Shown piece after piece: positions 61,401-64,000 of a stretch of 64,000 nucleotides of DNA. The translations under genes were made by a program, and so were the position numbers. Below the pieces are notes generated by a model that saw nothing but the letters and a program-made list of their open reading frames with translations, was not told the origin of the DNA and searched no databases. The first letter of the stretch is position 1; each line of letters begins with the position of its first letter. The DNA lies in NCBI RefSeq assembly GCF_004134865.1, contig NZ_SDPO01000001.1, positions 1,216,209 to 1,280,208 on the forward strand, given 5' to 3'. The DNA is from Agromyces fucosus. Lineage in GTDB: Bacteria; Actinomycetota; Actinomycetes; Actinomycetales; Microbacteriaceae.

Positions 61401-63980
61401 CGGAGCGGGGCCGCCGACGGCGAGCTCCTCTCGACCGTCGAGGTGCCGGCGACCGGTTCGACCCGGTTCACCGACGTGCTCGTGGACGTGAGCGCGTTCC
61501 CCGATGAGACGCTGGACCTCTACGTCGTCTTCCGCGGCGGCGAGATCAAGCTCAACTTCCTCGAGGCGATCGGCCAGGGCGCTTCGCCCGAAGCCTCGCC
61601 GACGGTCGCCATCACCGCGCCCGAGCAGGATGTCGAGCTCGAGCCCGGGCAGGATGTCTCGGTCGAGGCCGACGCCGCGGGTGACGTGGAGCAGGTCGAG
61701 TTCTTCGTCGATGGCACCTCCATCGGCGTCGACGAGACCGCACCGTACGCCGCCGAGTGGGCTGCACCGGAGGAGGGCCTCTACAAGCTCACCGCCGTCG
61801 CGACCAACGCGGCCGGCAAGTCCACCACGTCTCGCGTCGTGCAGGCGCAGGTCGGCGAGCTCTTCGGGGACCTCGTCCCCTTCACGAACGTCGACGGCAC
61901 CTTCGAGCGGATCGGCGACGGCCGCTTCCGCATCACGGGCGCCGGCGACGACACGTGGCAGGGCATCGACGAGTACTCGACGCTCTACGCACCCGCCGGC
62001 GGCGATGAGGACTGGGAGGCGGTCGTCAAGGTCGATGCCCAGCAGAACACGAACGGCGCCGCCAAGGCGGGCCTCATCGTGCGCAACGACATCACGCTGC
62101 CTGGCACGTCGCCCGGCTACGCGATGGTCGGCATCCGGCCGAGCGGCGGCATCGAGTTCCTCGCCGACCCCGACGGGAACGGACAGCTCAACACCTCGGT
62201 CCAGGGCGGCACCACGAGCTACCCCACCTGGGTGAAGCTGAAGCGGAGCGGCGCGGACTACACGGCGTACTTCTCCAAGAACGGCACCGCCTGGACCCAG
62301 GTCGGAGGCGTGGTCAACCTGACCGGTGCCGCCACCACGCAGGACGTGGGCATGTTCACGGTCTCGCACGCCACGGGTGCCGGCACGGTCGACTTCGCGG
62401 ACTTCGCGATCGACACCGATGTCGAGGGCCCTCAGCCCACCGAGCCGCTCGAGCCGCTGATGTGTGCAGCAGCCCCGCTCTCCGACGAGTTCGACGCACC
62501 GGCGCTCTCGCCGTTCTGGTCGATCCGCGAGGACAGCGCGAAGCCGATCACGCAGAGCGGCGGGACGCTCAACCTCCCGGTCACCAACGGCGACATCAAC
62601 GAGGCCTCGACCGGCCCCGTGAGCTTCGCCGGCAAGCCGCTGCCCGCCGGCGCGTGGGAGGCGACGACGAAGATCACGCTGCCGCACAACTCGCACTGGC
62701 AGTGGGCCGGGCTCGTGGTGCACCAGAGCGATGACGAGTACAACAAGCTCGCCTTCGTTCGCGCCCAGAACGGCACCCGGATGGTGGAGTTCCAGAGCGA
62801 GACGGCTGGTGCCCGCACCACGCCGGCAGCTCCCGCCCTGCCCTCAGGGTTCCCGACCACGATCCAGCTGAAGCTCACGAGCAACGGCACGGTGCTGACT
62901 GGTGCCTACTCGGCAGACGGTCAGACGTGGAGCGCCCTCACCGGCCAGCTGCAGCTCAAGCAGAACGCGAAGATCGGCATCATGGCCGGCGGCGACCTCG
63001 GCACGACGCCCGTCACGGCGAAGGTGGACTGGTTCCACTTCAGCCCCGAGCCCGCTGCCGGAGAGCCTGTCGCACCCAGCGACGAGTTCGACGGCGCCGC
63101 GCTCGACGGCTGCCGCTGGTCGGAGAGCGTGCGGTACGACTCCAACCACGCCGCGGTCGCGGACGGCCACCTGAAGATCACGACGCAGGTGGGCGACATC
63201 AACGGGAACAACCCGCTGTCGCCGCGGAACTTCATCCTCACCAAGGCGCCCGAGGGCGACTGGGTGGCGACGACGAAGTTCAAGGCGCCGTTGCAGCACC
63301 GCTACCAGCTGGCCGGACTGATGATGTGGGCCGATGACGACAACTACGTCAAGGCCGACATCGTCGCCTACAACGCCCCGGGTGCTGCACTCGACCTGCG
63401 GGCGGAGCTGGCGGCTGAGGCGAACGGCGCCGGGTACGGCAGCCGCAACGTCAACATCGCCGACTCGACCGAGAGCGGGTACTGGTACGTCCGGGTCACG
63501 AAGACCGGCGACGTGTACTCCGCCGAGGTGAGCGACGGCGGAGTCAACTGGACCCCGCTCGGCGACACCGGGATCACCTTCGACAAGCCCCTGCGCGGAC
63601 TCGGCCTCATGGCCATCGGCCCGCAGCAGGAGCAGCCCGTGGTGGTGGAGTTCGACTCCTTCCACCTCGAGACGGAGGCTCCGGAGCCCACGCTCGACGT
63701 GACGGCAGTGGCGAGCACGCGGTGCATCGCCGGCAAGGTGATCGTGTCGGTGAAGGCGACGAACAACGAGGCCGTGCCCGTGGCACTGACCTTCGAGTCG
63801 GCGTACGGCACCAAGTCGTTCGCCGCCGTCGCCCCCGGCAAGAACGCCGTGCACTCGTTCACGACACGTGCCGCGGACGTGCCGGCGGGAACGATCGCCG
63901 TCGAGGCGACCGCGACCGTCGACGGTGCGCCGGTGACGTTCTCGGTCGACGCCGGGTACGACGCCGCGAGCTGCAACTGA
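58422..63980 (+). CDS. Secreted multidomain ThuA / glucose-sorbosone dehydrogenase-like / PKD / CBM / DUF1349 protein
   Basis: An 1852-residue exported protein. Signal peptide 1-36 (ends APAQAHD); ThuA domain about 40-265 (IVAIHNATD); six-bladed beta-propeller of the glucose/sorbosone dehydrogenase (PQQ) type about 270-722 (GEDGLLGIAL; HTGGGLDFD with the likely catalytic His; LRGKLLRI); PKD about 725-815 (AYAWDFDGDG); CBM6-like about 929-1051; Ig-like about 1058-1144; three DUF1349-like concanavalin-fold domains about 1146-1334, 1349-1541 and 1549-1752; a final Ig-like domain. No LPXTG anchor. GGAGG lies 5 bases before the ATG. It probably binds polysaccharide and oxidises sugars outside the cell; substrate unknown. 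Confidence 0.9.
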   Translation: MLTQLRTDAKRLVAVLLASVLTVGVVVGVAAPAQAHDGTQILIFTKTTQYRHTDAIDKGTPLITAALEAEGMEVTHTEDSTIFNDTDLPHFDAIVMFQTSGDPWNADQKAALERYQQGGGGIVAIHNATDMRGNYPWWDELVGSLMPGHAATGSDPGQPGTVRIEDDTHPSTEHFEETRWDRGDEWYNFSNNVRGTAHVLASMDETSYDAGGNAMGYDHPISWCKPYDGGRTWTTAMGHYGSHYSEPKFMQHIVGGVKYAAGLEEGDCGGTVWDSFEKVSLDQNTSAPFAMDIAEDGRVFYTELVRGQIRVWDPATNAVTTALELDVYSGGEDGLLGIALDNDFTENGRIYVYRSPDAADNSDPSSFLSRISRFTMVNGVIDPASEELIIEVPARRLPDEPGHTGGGLDFDAAGNLYLGVGDDVNPHSEPSGGYAPLSARPGTFHDARETSANTNDLRGKLLRITPNPDGPGYTVPEGNLFPEANDTAGKTLPEIYAMGFRNPFRFSIDQTTGAISLADYSPDNGTDAPTTRGPAGIAEWNYITSPGNYGWPLCMGNNEPFRNVDYTTSPVTVGDFFDCAAPVNDSPRNTGLTELPAARAADMWYGYKRSSVPGIIPQGGGLAPMGGPVYNFDADLESDTKFPASYDGKPFFYEWARNKMYSIQLADGATGGGNAVEKVNAFLPQEQFLAPIDSRFGPDGSLYVLDWGGGFGRDNPNSGLHRIDYISGSRSPIAKATSDVDSGPAPLTVTFDGTSSSDPENAELAYAWDFDGDGTDDASTATATHTYETEGVFDARLTVTDPDGKSATTTVPITVGNTRPDVSFTLPPNGAFFDFGDDLSWDVTVTDPEDGTVNGDDVIIQPALGHDEHAHPTTPLSGFTGTTETTLGGHAADENIFFALDARYTDGGGEAGANPLTGSETTLVFPKRKQAEFFDSANAMTTAPSRDVEGIESDRVIVGGDGAWAHFDPVNFYRVDDLALRVSAVSAGTSIELRSGAADGELLSTVEVPATGSTRFTDVLVDVSAFPDETLDLYVVFRGGEIKLNFLEAIGQGASPEASPTVAITAPEQDVELEPGQDVSVEADAAGDVEQVEFFVDGTSIGVDETAPYAAEWAAPEEGLYKLTAVATNAAGKSTTSRVVQAQVGELFGDLVPFTNVDGTFERIGDGRFRITGAGDDTWQGIDEYSTLYAPAGGDEDWEAVVKVDAQQNTNGAAKAGLIVRNDITLPGTSPGYAMVGIRPSGGIEFLADPDGNGQLNTSVQGGTTSYPTWVKLKRSGADYTAYFSKNGTAWTQVGGVVNLTGAATTQDVGMFTVSHATGAGTVDFADFAIDTDVEGPQPTEPLEPLMCAAAPLSDEFDAPALSPFWSIREDSAKPITQSGGTLNLPVTNGDINEASTGPVSFAGKPLPAGAWEATTKITLPHNSHWQWAGLVVHQSDDEYNKLAFVRAQNGTRMVEFQSETAGARTTPAAPALPSGFPTTIQLKLTSNGTVLTGAYSADGQTWSALTGQLQLKQNAKIGIMAGGDLGTTPVTAKVDWFHFSPEPAAGEPVAPSDEFDGAALDGCRWSESVRYDSNHAAVADGHLKITTQVGDINGNNPLSPRNFILTKAPEGDWVATTKFKAPLQHRYQLAGLMMWADDDNYVKADIVAYNAPGAALDLRAELAAEANGAGYGSRNVNIADSTESGYWYVRVTKTGDVYSAEVSDGGVNWTPLGDTGITFDKPLRGLGLMAIGPQQEQPVVVEFDSFHLETEAPEPTLDVTAVASTRCIAGKVIVSVKATNNEAVPVALTFESAYGTKSFAAVAPGKNAVHSFTTRAADVPAGTIAVEATATVDGAPVTFSVDAGYDAASCN

Positions 63981-64000
63981 TCACCGGGGCGGTGGGCCCG

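Overview
The window is about 64 kb of very GC-rich DNA, densely packed with genes. Coupled ATGA/GTGA start-stop overlaps, frequent GTG starts and many apparently leaderless promoters point to an actinobacterium. The gene set (CarD, SenX3-RegX3, an IspDF fusion, the DUF3263/LytR_C/cspA/groEL order, a CIRCE-controlled solitary groEL) fits Microbacteriaceae, for example an Agromyces-like organism; that placement is inference. I see no insertion sequence, prophage, CRISPR array or rRNA, and no gene-free stretch longer than 300 bases.

Region 1 (1-12.6 kb) is purine and ureide catabolism. On the minus strand are a DUF6986 aldolase-like gene (cut by the window edge) and malate synthase aceB. They diverge from an IclR-type regulator, which is followed by xanthine dehydrogenase xdhA-xdhB-xdhC and a short-chain dehydrogenase as one coupled operon. 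Converging on these are guanine deaminase guaD, an AzgA-type purine permease and an MFS carrier. Together they can turn guanine into xanthine and urate, and aceB can use the glyoxylate that ureide breakdown yields. GGAAT-N4-ATTCC palindromes upstream of xdhA and between guaD and the Mo cluster suggest one regulator.

Region 2 (12.8-21.5 kb) supplies the molybdenum cofactor for that dehydrogenase: an HTH-TOBE regulator overlapping modABC, then moaA, moaE, a MoeB-rhodanese fusion, moaD, moeA, moaC and mogA. No mobA or mocA is seen.

Region 3 (21.6-25.9 kb) is miscellaneous: a GNAT acetyltransferase, an alditol oxidase, a PAP2 phosphatase and a Bcr/CflA-type drug exporter whose promoter carries a 14-bp palindrome.

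Region 4 (25.9-39 kb) is a xylo-oligosaccharide locus: a ROK regulator, a sugar-binding lipoprotein and two permeases, then GH3 and GH43 glycosidases and a NodB-fold deacetylase in one coupled operon; then a LacI regulator divergent from xylA-xylB. The transporter has no ATPase of its own; an MsiK/UgpC-type ATPase at 46.9 kb is the likely partner. Both promoters share a CGAAA-type and an ATTTGTTG-type motif, so both regulators may act on both.

Region 5 (39-58.2 kb) is mostly housekeeping: groEL, a DUF3048 lipoprotein, cspA, LytR_C and DUF3263 proteins, msrB, a nitroreductase, a YdcZ-type transporter, tRNA-Thr, a DsbA-like thioredoxin, the MsiK-like ATPase, DUF4032, rlmB-cysS-ispDF, carD, a lipoprotein, regX3-senX3 divergent from phoU, and gpmA.

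Region 6 (58.4-64 kb) is a single secreted giant of 1852 residues that joins ThuA, a glucose/sorbosone-dehydrogenase beta-propeller, PKD, a CBM6-like domain, an Ig-like domain and three DUF1349-like lectin-fold domains.

The most unusual observations are this giant protein, the paired operators of the xylan locus, a 9-mer (GCGGCATCC) present at least 23 times, a series of eleven leaderless-type starts, and a deacetylase that lacks a metal-binding histidine.
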